From positions 13,361 through 77,360 of the forward strand of contig JBCDFR010000010.1 in NCBI GenBank assembly GCA_039177505.1: a stretch of DNA of 64,000 nucleotides, read 5' to 3'. Made by a program: the position numbers and the translations under genes. The notes under the pieces are model-generated. The model was not told the DNA's origin. It was given only the letters and a program-made list of their open reading frames with translations, and made no database searches. This document shows positions 41,056 to 49,927 of the stretch, piece by piece. The stretch's first letter is position 1. Each line of letters opens with the position of its first letter. The DNA comes from JABSQH01 sp039177505 (GTDB lineage Bacteria; Actinomycetota; Acidimicrobiia; Acidimicrobiales; Ilumatobacteraceae).

Positions 41056-42663
41056 GTGTCCGCAGATGGGGGCAAGGTCGGCGAGTGGATGCTGCCGCCG
41101 ATTACCTTCCTCGATCGGCCGGGCGAGCAGGCCATCGATCGCGGTGCGGTGGAAGCCCGTGGCGAGGCGTTGCAGCAGTCACTGGCCTCGCACAGTGTCG
41201 AGACCAACCTCGTCGGGATGACCATCGGACCGACGGTCACCCGCTACGAGCTCGAACTCGGAGCGGGCGTCAAAGTGGCCCGTGTCACCAGCCTGCAAAA
41301 GGACATCGCATACGCGATGGCTGCGACCGATGTCCGCATCCTGGCGCCCATCCCGGGGCGCTCGGCAATCGGCGTCGAGGTGCCCAATCACACTCGTCAG
41401 CTCGTTGCCCTGGGCGACCTGTTGGCCTCGCCCGAGGCGCGGTCGGCGGCAAAACCGCTCGACGTCGCCGTCGGCAAGGACATCGCCGGTCAGGCCGTGT
41501 TCCTCGATCTGGCGTCCACGCCGCACTTGCTCATCGCTGGCGCCACCGGCGCAGGCAAGTCGAGCGGCATCAACTGCATTATCACCTCGCTGCTCATGCG
41601 CACCACGCCCGACGAGGTGCGGCTCATCTTGATCGACCCGAAGCAGGTCGAGATGGGGCAGTACCAACGGCTGCCACACCTGCTCACCCAGCCCGTGACC
41701 AACCCGAAGAAGGCCGCGAACGCCTTGGGGTGGGCGGTCAAGGAGATGGAGCGGCGTTACGACATCCTCTCCGAAGTCGGGTACCGCGACGTCGTCGGCT
41801 ACAACGCAGCGGTTGCCAACGGCAAGATCCCGCCTCCGGTCGGTGTCCAGCCGGAAGACACTCCGTACGAACACCTCCCGTACATCGTGGTCGTTGTCGA
41901 CGAGCTCAACGACCTCATGATGGTCGCCGCCCGCGATGTCGAGGAGTCGATCACGCGTATTGCCCAGAAGGCTCGAGCGGTCGGTATCCACCTCATCGTC
42001 GCCACCCAGCGACCATCGGTCAACGTGATCACCGGCGTGATCAAGGCCAACGTCCCGGCGCGCATGGCCTTTGCCGTGTCGAGTCTGACCGACTCACGGG
42101 TCATACTCGATCAGCCAGGCGCAGAGAAGCTTGTCGGCAAGGGCGACATGTTGCTGTTGCCAGGCAACTCGTCGGTGGCCAGCCGCATTCAGGGTTCGTT
42201 CGTCAGTGAAGACGAGGTTCGCCAAGTCGTCGAGCATTGGCGGGCGCAAGCCCCCGAGCCGGTGGTCTCGACGGCGATCGAGGAGGGCGGCGATGGAGGG
42301 GGAACCGAGGGCCCAGCGGCTGCGCCAGCGCTCACGCCACCCGTGGGTGGCGCCGCCGCATCGCCGCCGCCGAGCGCTCCGCTCGATCTCGACGTCACCG
42401 CCGACGCCCACGCATTCAGCGCTGGCGAGGAAGACGAAGACACCGCCATGATGCGCCAAGCGATGGAGCTCGTCGTACGTAGCCAACTCGGCTCGACGTC
42501 GATGCTGCAACGCAAGTTGAAGGTCGGGTTCGCTCGGGCAGGGCGGATCATGGATCTCCTCGAACAGCGCGGAGTAGTTGGTCCGAGCGAGGGTTCCAAG
42601 GCCCGTGCCGTCCTGATGACGGTCGAAGAGTTCGAGCTGTTGCAACAGAACGGACAGCTCTAG
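41056..42663 (+). CDS. ftsK: FtsK DNA translocase, motor and gamma domains
   Basis: 535 residues if begun at GTG 41056; the frame is open from 40951. The alpha/beta motor has Walker A GATGAGKSSGIN, ILIDPKQVEMGQYQ, Walker B IVVVVDELNDLMM and the ATQRPSVNVITG segment; an Ala/Pro-rich linker leads to the gamma winged helix (MLQRKLKVGFARAGRIMDLL). It translocates DNA during septation. If the TAA is real, the hexameric motor would lack the membrane anchor unless readthrough or reinitiation occurs. Confidence 0.9.
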   Translation: MSADGGKVGEWMLPPITFLDRPGEQAIDRGAVEARGEALQQSLASHSVETNLVGMTIGPTVTRYELELGAGVKVARVTSLQKDIAYAMAATDVRILAPIPGRSAIGVEVPNHTRQLVALGDLLASPEARSAAKPLDVAVGKDIAGQAVFLDLASTPHLLIAGATGAGKSSGINCIITSLLMRTTPDEVRLILIDPKQVEMGQYQRLPHLLTQPVTNPKKAANALGWAVKEMERRYDILSEVGYRDVVGYNAAVANGKIPPPVGVQPEDTPYEHLPYIVVVVDELNDLMMVAARDVEESITRIAQKARAVGIHLIVATQRPSVNVITGVIKANVPARMAFAVSSLTDSRVILDQPGAEKLVGKGDMLLLPGNSSVASRIQGSFVSEDEVRQVVEHWRAQAPEPVVSTAIEEGGDGGGTEGPAAAPALTPPVGGAAASPPPSAPLDLDVTADAHAFSAGEEDEDTAMMRQAMELVVRSQLGSTSMLQRKLKVGFARAGRIMDLLEQRGVVGPSEGSKARAVLMTVEEFELLQQNGQL

Positions 42664-42718
42664 CTGCCGGTGCACGGTCGGTCCACGCAGGGTCGGCCAG
42701 GTCTGCAACGATGGCCCG

Positions 42719-43663
42719 ATGAGCGCCCAGAGCTTCACTCCCGATTTGACCGAGATCGCTTCGGGACTGCGGTTCCCCGAGGGCCCCATCTGGATGCCTG
42801 ACGGCACGATCGTTCTCGTCGAGATGTTCGGACCGCGCCTCACCCGGGTGCATCCCGATGGAACGACCGAGACGATCGCCGAAATTCCCGGAGGGCCCAA
42901 CGGTGCTGCTGTCGGACCGGATGGCGCGATCTATCTCTGCAACAACGGTGGTTCGTTCACCCCAGAAGAGCTCGAGGGCCTGGTGATCCCCGGTCCGTTC
43001 GATCCCGATCGGTACAGCGGGGGCAAGATCCAGCGCGTCGACCCTCATGACGGCTCGGTCACCGACCTGTATGCCGAATGCGATGGGCGCCCCTTGCGTG
43101 CGCCGAACGACATCGTGATGGACGGCCACGGCGGCTTCTGGTTCACCGATCACGGCATCCGCGACATGGCGCCGCGCACCGCTGATCTGACGGCGCTCTA
43201 CTACGCCAAGGCTGACGGCTCCGGCATCAGCGAGGCGCTGTTTCCTGTCGAGGGCCCGAACGGCATCGGGCTGTCGCCCGACACCGACACGCTGTACTGG
43301 GCCGAGACGTTCAACGGGCGAGTGCTCCGCCGCTCGATCGCGTCACCTGGCGAGCTCGTCCAGACGCACGCCAACCTCGATCCGTTTGCGACGTTGTATG
43401 GCCTCCCCGGTATGCAGTTGCTCGACTCGTTGGCCGTCGACGGCGACGGGTGGGTCTGCGTGGCCACATTGATCAACGGCGGGATCACGGCGATCTCGCC
43501 GGACGGCACCGAGATCGAGCATCACGCCACTGGCGACCCGCTCACCACCAACGTGTGCTTCGGCGGGGAGGATCTGCGCACCGCCTTCGTCACGCTGTCG
43601 GCGACCGGGCGGTTGGCCAGCTTCACGTGGCCTCGCGCCGGTCTACGCCTGGCCCACCAGTGA
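42719..43663 (+). CDS. SMP-30/gluconolactonase-family protein
   Basis: 314 residues forming a six-bladed propeller. Metal-site residues are recognisable: Glu in RFPEGPIWM, Asn in LRAPNDIVMD and Asp in LLDSLAVDGDGWV. Family members hydrolyse sugar lactones or related esters. It overlaps the following oxygenase gene by GTGA (43660-43663), so the two probably act in one degradative step. The substrate is unknown. Confidence 0.9.
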   Translation: MSAQSFTPDLTEIASGLRFPEGPIWMPDGTIVLVEMFGPRLTRVHPDGTTETIAEIPGGPNGAAVGPDGAIYLCNNGGSFTPEELEGLVIPGPFDPDRYSGGKIQRVDPHDGSVTDLYAECDGRPLRAPNDIVMDGHGGFWFTDHGIRDMAPRTADLTALYYAKADGSGISEALFPVEGPNGIGLSPDTDTLYWAETFNGRVLRRSIASPGELVQTHANLDPFATLYGLPGMQLLDSLAVDGDGWVCVATLINGGITAISPDGTEIEHHATGDPLTTNVCFGGEDLRTAFVTLSATGRLASFTWPRAGLRLAHQ

Positions 43664-44592
43664 CGCTCGACACCGTCGATGTGTCGGCGGCCGATCCACG
43701 GCACGTCGACGAGGTCTGCAGCACGCTCGGGTTCGTCCGCATCGCCAACCACGGTCTTGACGAGGGGATCCTTGCCGACGCTCGGCGATTGGCTCACGCA
43801 TTCTTCGACCTGCCTCTGCGCGACCGCATGGCGGCGGCGATGCCTCAGCCGGGGTATCCCTACGGATACAGCCCGCTCGAAGCAGAGGCGCTGAACGCGT
43901 CGATCGGGGGCGCGTCGCCGCCCGATGTCAAAGAAACCTTCAACGTCGGACCCGTCGATCCGCCACCGCGGCCGCTCGATCAGATGTCCGACGCCGATGA
44001 GCGCGCCGTGTACTCGCCGAACCGGTGGCCAGATGCACTCCCTGAGCTACAGCCGGCGATCGAGGCGTTGTATCGCGACATGGGTGTGCTTGCGGAGCGA
44101 TTGATGCGCCTCTTCGCCCTGGCCCTCGAATTGCCTGAAGAACACTTCGATCGGTTCGTCGATGCGCACGCTTCTGCGTTTCGGTTGGCGTGCTACCCAG
44201 CGCTCGACGGTCCGGTCGCCGACGGTAGGTATCGCGCCGGAGCGCACACGGACTACGGCACGCTGACGATTCTCGATCTCGACGACCAGCCGGGGCTCGA
44301 AGTGCTCTCCGTCGACGGGTCGTGGATCGCCGTCGACCATGTCCCCGGCACGCTCATCGTGAATCTCGGCGACCTGATGGCCCGGTGGACCAACGACCGG
44401 TGGCGCTCGACGATGCACCGCGTCGTTGCGCCTTCCGGTCCGGCGCCGCGGCGGCTGACGATGCCGTTCTTCCACAACGCCAACTGGGATGCGCGCATCG
44501 AGTGCATCGTCGGTGACGGCGAGGCGCCGCGTTATCCACCGACCACCGCTGGACATCACCTGATGGCCAAGTTCCGCTCGACGGTCACCTAG
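43660..44592 (+). CDS. Isopenicillin-N-synthase-like 2OG-Fe(II) oxygenase
   Basis: 310 residues from GTG 43660. The DIOX_N part (GFVRIANHGLDEGIL) and the 2OG-FeII core with H-x-D (GAHTDYGTLTILDL), distal His (STMHRVV) and Arg in PRRLTMPFF define the family. It resembles bacterial ethylene-forming/gibberellin-oxidase-like dioxygenases of unknown substrate. It is coupled to the SMP-30 protein. Family A repeats begin directly behind its stop. Confidence 0.88.
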   Translation: MTLDTVDVSAADPRHVDEVCSTLGFVRIANHGLDEGILADARRLAHAFFDLPLRDRMAAAMPQPGYPYGYSPLEAEALNASIGGASPPDVKETFNVGPVDPPPRPLDQMSDADERAVYSPNRWPDALPELQPAIEALYRDMGVLAERLMRLFALALELPEEHFDRFVDAHASAFRLACYPALDGPVADGRYRAGAHTDYGTLTILDLDDQPGLEVLSVDGSWIAVDHVPGTLIVNLGDLMARWTNDRWRSTMHRVVAPSGPAPRRLTMPFFHNANWDARIECIVGDGEAPRYPPTTAGHHLMAKFRSTVT

Positions 44593-44595
44593 CCA

Positions 44596-44721
44596 CCGAA
44601 ATTGTCGCCAGGGCGTGCAAAAAGCGCATGGAATCCCCGGAATTTTGGTCGAGCGGTCGACCACCCATCCGAAATTGTCGCCAGGGCGTGCAAAAAGCGC
44701 ATGGAATCCCCGGAATTTCGG
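44596..44721. repeat. Pair of 53-bp family A repeats with terminal inverted repeats
   Basis: Copies at 44596-44648 and 44669-44721 are nearly identical and start CCGAAATTGTCGCCAGGGCG. Each is bounded by CCGAAATT and AATTTCGG (one base changed at the end of copy 1) and contains GCATGGAATCCCCGG. Terminal symmetry and dispersal suggest a small REP- or MITE-like element. The pair fills the gap before rimO. Confidence 0.85.
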
Positions 44722-44751
44722 CGAGGGAGGAGCCCGATAGCGTGCTCGAAC

Positions 44752-46047
44752 GTGGCGCCGCGGTTCTATCTCGAGACCTTGGGGTGCCCGAAGAACGACG
44801 TCGACTCGGCCAAGTTGGTCGGCGCGTTGGAGGCCGATGGCATGGTCGCCACCGACGACGCCCACGCTGCCGACCTCGTCGTCGTCAACACGTGCGCTTT
44901 CATCGACGAGGCACGGCGGGAGTCGATCGACACGATCCTCGCGCTCGACGAACAACGCGCTGACGGTTCACGCCTGGTCGTCACGGGCTGCATGGCCGAG
45001 CGGTACGGCGATGAGCTGGCGGCCGAACTCCCTGAGGTCGACCAGGTCGCCGGCTTCGGCACGGCGTTCAGCCGCCAGACCGCCGAGCCCACAGCGGCGA
45101 ACGGTCGGCGACTGATCCCGGTGAGCGAGGCGCCAATCCCGGACTTCGACCTGCTCAATCTGCCGCGGCCGGCGTCGCCTGTCCCATGGGCCTACGTGAA
45201 GATCGCGGAGGGCTGCGACCGGACATGCGGGTTCTGCGCCATTCCCAGCTTTCGTGGCCCACAGCGGAGCCGCGACATCGACCAGATCCTCGCCGAGGTC
45301 GATCAGCTCGAGGCGCGTGAGGTCGTGTTGGTCGCGCAGGACCTGGCGTCGTATGGCAAGGACCGGCCCGAAGAGCTCGGCGCCGGCTCGATCGTCCCGC
45401 TCGTCGACGCCGTCGCCGCCCGGGTCGACCGGGTGCGGTTGCTGTATCTCTATCCGAGCGATCTCAGCGACGAGTTGATCGCCTCGATCTGTCGCAGCGG
45501 TGTGCCGTACTTCGATCTGTCGCTGCAGCACGTGTCGAAGCCGCTGCTGCGACGCATGCGTCGGTGGGGCGACGGGCAACGGTTCCTCGACCGCATCGCC
45601 GACATTCGCCGCCGCGAACCCGACGCGGCGTTCCGCAGCAACTTCATCGTCGGTTATCCAGGCGAAACCGAACACGACCACGACCAGCTCCTCGACTTCG
45701 TCGAGCGTGCTCAACTCGATTGGTGTGGGTTCTTCTCCTACAGCGCCGAAGACGGGACGTACGCCGCCGGCCTCGATGGTGCGGTCGACCCGGGGTTGAT
45801 GGCCGAGCGGTTGGCCGAGCTGCGCGAGCTGCAAGATGGCATTACCGCGGCCCGCCGCGACGCCTTGATCGGCGAGACCATCACCGTCCTCGTCGACGAG
45901 TCCGGCGTGGCTCGGAGCCACCGCGAAGCGCCAGAGATCGATGGAATCGTTCACGTCGGGCAGAATGTTGCGGTGGGGCAGTTCTCCGAAGTGACCGTCG
46001 TCGATGCGCTCGGTCCCGACCTCGTCGCGTCCGGGGCGACGCTATGA
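44752..46047 (+). CDS. rimO: Ribosomal protein S12 methylthiotransferase
   Basis: 431 residues. N-terminal MTTase cluster Cys in LGCPKNDVDS, VVNTCAFIDEARRES and VTGCMAERYG; radical SAM CxxxCxxC in CDRTCGFCAIPSFRG; C-terminal TRAM domain ending at 46047. It methylthiolates Asp of ribosomal protein S12 using two Fe-S clusters. GTG 44752 begins directly with the conserved V/MAPRFYLETLGC; the region upstream is repeat DNA, and GGGAGGAG lies rather far (about 20 nt) upstream. It overlaps pgsA by ATGA. Confidence 0.94.
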   Translation: MAPRFYLETLGCPKNDVDSAKLVGALEADGMVATDDAHAADLVVVNTCAFIDEARRESIDTILALDEQRADGSRLVVTGCMAERYGDELAAELPEVDQVAGFGTAFSRQTAEPTAANGRRLIPVSEAPIPDFDLLNLPRPASPVPWAYVKIAEGCDRTCGFCAIPSFRGPQRSRDIDQILAEVDQLEAREVVLVAQDLASYGKDRPEELGAGSIVPLVDAVAARVDRVRLLYLYPSDLSDELIASICRSGVPYFDLSLQHVSKPLLRRMRRWGDGQRFLDRIADIRRREPDAAFRSNFIVGYPGETEHDHDQLLDFVERAQLDWCGFFSYSAEDGTYAAGLDGAVDPGLMAERLAELRELQDGITAARRDALIGETITVLVDESGVARSHREAPEIDGIVHVGQNVAVGQFSEVTVVDALGPDLVASGATL

Positions 46048-46640
46048 CCGAACAGCGTCCACGGCTCGAGGTCACCCCTGACCGCATCGCCACGTGGGCC
46101 AATGCCATCACCGTTGGTCGGCTGCTGTTCGCACCGCTCGTGTTCTGGGCGATTCCCGGACACAACGAGGGCTCGTGGATCGCCGTCGGACTGTGGTTCG
46201 TGTTGTGCGCCAGCGACGGCATCGACGGCTACCTGGCTCGACGCCACGGCACCACCTCGGCGGGGGCGTTCCTCGACCCGCTCGCCGACAAGGTGCTCGT
46301 GCTTGGCGCGATGTTCACACTCGTCGGCACTGGGATGTTCTGGGCAGTACCGGTGATCATCATCGCGGGCCGAGAGATCGTGATCTCGGTGTATCGCGTG
46401 CTGGTCGGCGGACGAGGCATCAGCGTGCCTGCGTCGCGATTGGGCAAGCACAAGACCGTCGTGCAGCAGCTCGCTGTCGGCGCTGCGCTGCTGCCGTGGA
46501 CGGCCACGGCGCCGTGGTTGTGGAACGGTCTGTTGTGGTTGGCGGTGGCGCTGTCGTTGGCGAGCGGCGCGCAGTATCTGTGGCGGGCTCGGCTGCTCCG
46601 TGACGCCGCCGATCGCGCCAACGCAGAACGGATCGCCTGA
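46044..46640 (+). CDS. pgsA: CDP-alcohol phosphatidyltransferase (phosphatidylglycerophosphate synthase type)
   Basis: 198 residues, several membrane helices and the CDP-alcohol signature DGxxAR-x8-G-x3-D-x3-D seen in SDGIDGYLARRHGTTSAG and AFLDPLADK. It makes phosphatidylglycerophosphate from CDP-diacylglycerol and glycerol-3-phosphate. The rimO-pgsA-cinA order with overlapping or nearly touching ends is typical of Actinobacteria and supports the assignment over other CDP-alcohol transferases. Confidence 0.9.
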   Translation: MTEQRPRLEVTPDRIATWANAITVGRLLFAPLVFWAIPGHNEGSWIAVGLWFVLCASDGIDGYLARRHGTTSAGAFLDPLADKVLVLGAMFTLVGTGMFWAVPVIIIAGREIVISVYRVLVGGRGISVPASRLGKHKTVVQQLAVGAALLPWTATAPWLWNGLLWLAVALSLASGAQYLWRARLLRDAADRANAERIA

Positions 46641-46643
46641 CGC

Positions 46644-47891
46644 GTGCGTTGTGATGTCCTCGCCGTGGGCACCGAACTGCTTCTCGGCCAGATCATCGAT
46701 TCGAACTCGGCGTGGATGGGCGGCACCCTTGCCGAACACGGCATCGACTCGCTCGCGCAGGCCAAGGTCGGCGACAACGTCGACCGCATCGAAGCGCAGC
46801 TGCGGGCGCTGTTGGCAGACGCCGACGCAGTCATCACGTGCGGCGGCCTGGGACCGACCCATGACGACCTGACCCGTGAGGCCATCGCCCGAGTAATGGA
46901 GGCCGAGCTGGTCCGCCACGACGATGTCGCTGAGCGCATCCGCGAGATGTTTGCTGCTCGGGGTCGAACGATGACCGCGAACAACTTGCGCCAGGCGATG
47001 GTGCCCGAGGGGGCCGTGGTGATCGAGCAGACCCGTGGAACCGCCCCGGGGCTGATCTGCCCCGTCTCGATCGACGGTGAGGCGAAGGTCGTGTACGCCG
47101 TGCCGGGAGTTCCCCACGAGATGCGCGACATGGTCCACCGAGCGATCATCCCCGACCTGCGCGAGCGCAGCGGCGAGACCTTCACGATCGTGAGCCGGGT
47201 GCTGCGCACCTGGGGCGAAAGTGAGAGCGGCCTCAACGAGCGCCTCGACGACGTGATCGAACAGCTGGAGTCGCCCGACACGCCGACGCTCGCGTTTTTG
47301 GCCTCGGGCTGGAACGGCTTGAAGGTTCGCCTCACCGCCAAGGCGCCCGACGCCGATGCGGCGGATGCGCAGATCGCCAAGTGGGAGGCCGTCGTCCGGG
47401 ACCGCATCGGCGAGCTGGTGTTCGGCACCGACGACGACACGATGGAGTCGGTCGTGCTCGACACGCTGCGCACCCACGGGCGCAGCCTGGCGGTGGCGGA
47501 GTCGGTGACCGGCGGCCTGGTCGGGGCGCGACTCACCGAGGTCGCTGGTGCCAGCGACGTGTTCCGGGGCTCGATCGTCAGCTACGCCTCGGAGGTGAAG
47601 CGAGATCTCCTTGCCGTCGACGAAGGTCCTGTGGTGAGTGAGTCGGCGGCGCGGCAGATGGCACATGGCGTCCGCAAGCGCCTCGGCGCCGACGTCGGCC
47701 TGTCGCTCACCGGGGTCGCTGGGCCGAGTGAGCAGGACGGTCAGCCTGTCGGAACGCTGTACGTCGGACTGGTCGGGCCGGGCTTCGACGAGGTGCGCCA
47801 CGCCCTGCTACCCGGCCAACGCGAGCAGATGCGCCAGTTCTCGGTGATCACCGCACTCGGCTGGCTGCGCGCCGCACTCAACGGCTCGTGA
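46644..47891 (+). CDS. cinA: CinA-family protein (competence/damage-inducible, NMN deamidase domain)
   Basis: 415 residues from GTG 46644, three bases after pgsA. The N-terminal MoCF-like domain (VGTELLLGQIIDSNSAWMGG; TCGGLGPTHDDLTREA) is joined to the C-terminal CinA amidohydrolase (SLAVAESVTGGLVGARLTEV; GVAGPSEQDGQPVGT). The C-terminal domain deamidates nicotinamide mononucleotide in pyridine-nucleotide recycling. Length and motifs are standard. Confidence 0.94.
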   Translation: MRCDVLAVGTELLLGQIIDSNSAWMGGTLAEHGIDSLAQAKVGDNVDRIEAQLRALLADADAVITCGGLGPTHDDLTREAIARVMEAELVRHDDVAERIREMFAARGRTMTANNLRQAMVPEGAVVIEQTRGTAPGLICPVSIDGEAKVVYAVPGVPHEMRDMVHRAIIPDLRERSGETFTIVSRVLRTWGESESGLNERLDDVIEQLESPDTPTLAFLASGWNGLKVRLTAKAPDADAADAQIAKWEAVVRDRIGELVFGTDDDTMESVVLDTLRTHGRSLAVAESVTGGLVGARLTEVAGASDVFRGSIVSYASEVKRDLLAVDEGPVVSESAARQMAHGVRKRLGADVGLSLTGVAGPSEQDGQPVGTLYVGLVGPGFDEVRHALLPGQREQMRQFSVITALGWLRAALNGS

Positions 47892-47919
47892 CTACCTCGA
47901 CCGATACGATCACCGGCAC

Positions 47920-47992
47920 GCCCCCGTAGCTCAGAGGACAGAGCAACGGCTTTCTAATCCGTCGCGCGCAGGTTCGAATCCTGCCGGGGGCG
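47920..47992 (+). tRNA. tRNA-Arg (anticodon TCT)
   Basis: Cloverleaf of 73 nt: acceptor GCCCCCG (47920-47926) pairs with CGGGGGC (47985-47991), discriminator G. The T arm is GCAGG-TTCGAAT-CCTGC; the anticodon loop is TTTCTAA with TCT at positions 34-36. The anticodon stem has one C/T mismatch next to the loop. CCA is not encoded. It reads AGA/AGG, rare codons in such a GC-rich genome. Confidence 0.93.
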
Positions 47993-48012
47993 CTGAGTGT
48001 CAGGTCGCGGCG

Positions 48013-49167
48013 TCAGAGACCGAGTTGGCGGCCGGCGAGATCGCGCATGATCTCTTCTGATCCGCCACCGATGGCCTGCACGCGTACCTCGCGGTAGAGC
48101 CGCTCGACGGTGTCGCCGCGCAGATAGCTGGCCCCACCGAGGATCTGAGCCGCCTCGCGCGCACAGAACTCGAACGTCAGCGTGGCGTCGACCTTGGCCT
48201 CGCAGATCTCAGCGACAGGATCGTCTCCGGCATTCAGTCGCCACGCGAGCAGCTCGAGCCATGCTTGACAGGCGTTGATCCGGCGGTCCATCTCGACGAG
48301 CTTGTGACGGATCACCTGGTGGTCGGCCAACCGCTTTCCGAATGTCTCTCGTTCGCGGGCCCATGCCAGCGCTTCGTCGTAGCAGACACGGGCGAAAGCG
48401 ATCGACTGCGCAGCAAGGTCGATGCGTTCTGGGTTGAAGTTGTTGACGATCATCGAGAACCCGGCGCCCTCCTCGCCGAGCAGATTGGCGACTGGCACGC
48501 GTACGTCGTCGAAGTACAACGTTGCTGTATCCGACGCGAGCCAGCCCATCTTGTCGAGCGACGTCCGATCGAGACCGGGGCTGTCGCCGTCGATCACCAG
48601 CATCGACAATCCCGCGGCGCCCGCTCCGCCGGTGCGCACGGCGGTGGTGAAGAAGTCGGCCCGCATCCCCGAGGTGATGAACGTCTTCGACCCGTTGACG
48701 ACGTAGTGATCGCCGTCGCGGCGGGCGGTGGTGTGTATGCGCGCGACGTCGGACCCACCGGACGGTTCGGTGATCGCCAGCGCGGCGATCGCTTCACCGG
48801 ACATGCACGGCGTGAGGACGCGCGCCTTGAGTTCGTCGGAGCCGAACTTCTGTACCGGTGGGAGCCCGATGTAGTTCGAGAGCAACGCAGCGACCACGCC
48901 GCCACTGCCTGCGTGTGACACCTCTTGCATCAGCACCATGCGCATCAGCGCATCGCGCTGGCCGTGACCCCCGAACTCCTCATCGAAGCCGTCGCCAAAG
49001 AACCCGATGGCCCCGGCCTTGTTGTAGAGGTCGCGCGGGACCTCGCCGGCGAGGTCCCATTCGTGGACGTGGGGCGCGATCTCTTTCTCGGCGAACTGCC
49101 GGACGACATCGCGGAACGCTTCGTGATCCTCGGTGTAGAACGGCGACGACGCAACCGAGTCCGACAT
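48013..49167 (-). CDS. Acyl-CoA dehydrogenase
   Basis: 384 residues from ATG 49167. FAD-dependent fold with ALAITEPSGGSDVARI, NGSKTFITSGMRADFF and DKMGWLASDTATLYFDDV. The C-terminal segment is IGGGSEEIMRDLAGRQLGL, without the YEG Glu, and Glu in FNPERIDLAA is the likely base. It alpha,beta-desaturates an acyl-CoA in fatty or branched-chain acid oxidation. It stands alone, convergent with the tRNA side and divergent from CarD over 120 bp. Confidence 0.9.
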   Translation of the reverse strand: MSDSVASSPFYTEDHEAFRDVVRQFAEKEIAPHVHEWDLAGEVPRDLYNKAGAIGFFGDGFDEEFGGHGQRDALMRMVLMQEVSHAGSGGVVAALLSNYIGLPPVQKFGSDELKARVLTPCMSGEAIAALAITEPSGGSDVARIHTTARRDGDHYVVNGSKTFITSGMRADFFTTAVRTGGAGAAGLSMLVIDGDSPGLDRTSLDKMGWLASDTATLYFDDVRVPVANLLGEEGAGFSMIVNNFNPERIDLAAQSIAFARVCYDEALAWARERETFGKRLADHQVIRHKLVEMDRRINACQAWLELLAWRLNAGDDPVAEICEAKVDATLTFEFCAREAAQILGGASYLRGDTVERLYREVRVQAIGGGSEEIMRDLAGRQLGL

Positions 49168-49287
49168 CTCGGCGAGCGTAGACGCAGCACGGAGGGCGTC
49201 TCCAACGGCTGCTGATTCGTCGTTGTCGGGCGGTATCGTGCAATGTCCGCTACGCCCAGCTGTATGGGCCGCGAGATCGAGGTGTGC

Positions 49288-49815
49288 GTGAAGTTCAAGA
49301 AGGGCGAAACCGTCATCTACCCCCAGCACGGCGCATGCGTCGTGCAGGGCACGAAGAAGATGGACTTCTTCGGTGAGAAGCAGGACTATCTGATTCTCAA
49401 GACGGTGATCAACGAGATGACCCTCAAGGTGCCGGTGGCCAGCACCGAAGAGGTCGGCGTTCGGCCGCCTGTTTCGGCCGACGAGCTCGAGGACCTCGTG
49501 GCGGTGCTGGCCAAGCCTGACCCGCGAGTGCCCTCGAACTGGAGCCGTCGCTTCAAGAACCACCAAGAGAAGCTGAAGAGCGGTGACGTCTATCAGGTTG
49601 CCGAGGTTGTGCGAAACCTCGCCGCGCGCAATCGCGACGCGTCGCTCTCGGCTGCCGAGCGAACGATGTACGAGCGGGCCCGGGTGAACCTGATTTCTGA
49701 GATCGCACCCGCGCTCAAGGTGTCTGCCGATGACGCCGAGGCGTACCTCGACGATGCATTGGCCAAGGGTGTGCTCAAGGCCGGCGACGCCAAGAAGCCG
49801 GCAAAGAAGAAGTAG
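49288..49815 (+). CDS. carD: CarD-family RNA polymerase-binding transcription factor
   Basis: 175 residues. The RNAP-interacting domain begins V/MKFKKGETVIYPQHGACVV, matching the M-x-F-K start of the family, so I chose GTG 49288 over GTG 49282 and ATGs further upstream (49264, 49243). NWSRRFKNHQEKLKSGDVYQ contains the Trp that wedges the promoter bubble; the C-terminus is Lys-rich. It stabilises open complexes at rRNA and other promoters and is essential in mycobacteria. Confidence 0.92.
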   Translation: MKFKKGETVIYPQHGACVVQGTKKMDFFGEKQDYLILKTVINEMTLKVPVASTEEVGVRPPVSADELEDLVAVLAKPDPRVPSNWSRRFKNHQEKLKSGDVYQVAEVVRNLAARNRDASLSAAERTMYERARVNLISEIAPALKVSADDAEAYLDDALAKGVLKAGDAKKPAKKK

Positions 49816-49830
49816 ACCCAGCAGCTGCAG

Positions 49831-49848
49831 GGGCCGCCCACGCGGCCC
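49831..49848. terminator. Hairpin between convergent carD and P450 genes
   Basis: GGGCCGC-CCAC-GCGGCCC is a perfect 7-bp stem with a 4-base loop, 16 bases after the carD stop and in the 112-bp convergent gap. No U-tract follows on either strand, so it may be a weak or bidirectional terminator of the GC-rich type. Confidence 0.6.
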
Positions 49849-49927
49849 ACCACCCCAGATTGAGCGTCCGCTCGGCTACTGCTCGGGTACTGCACGGCAG
49901 CGAAACAGCGTCGCCGCAGATGCCGGC

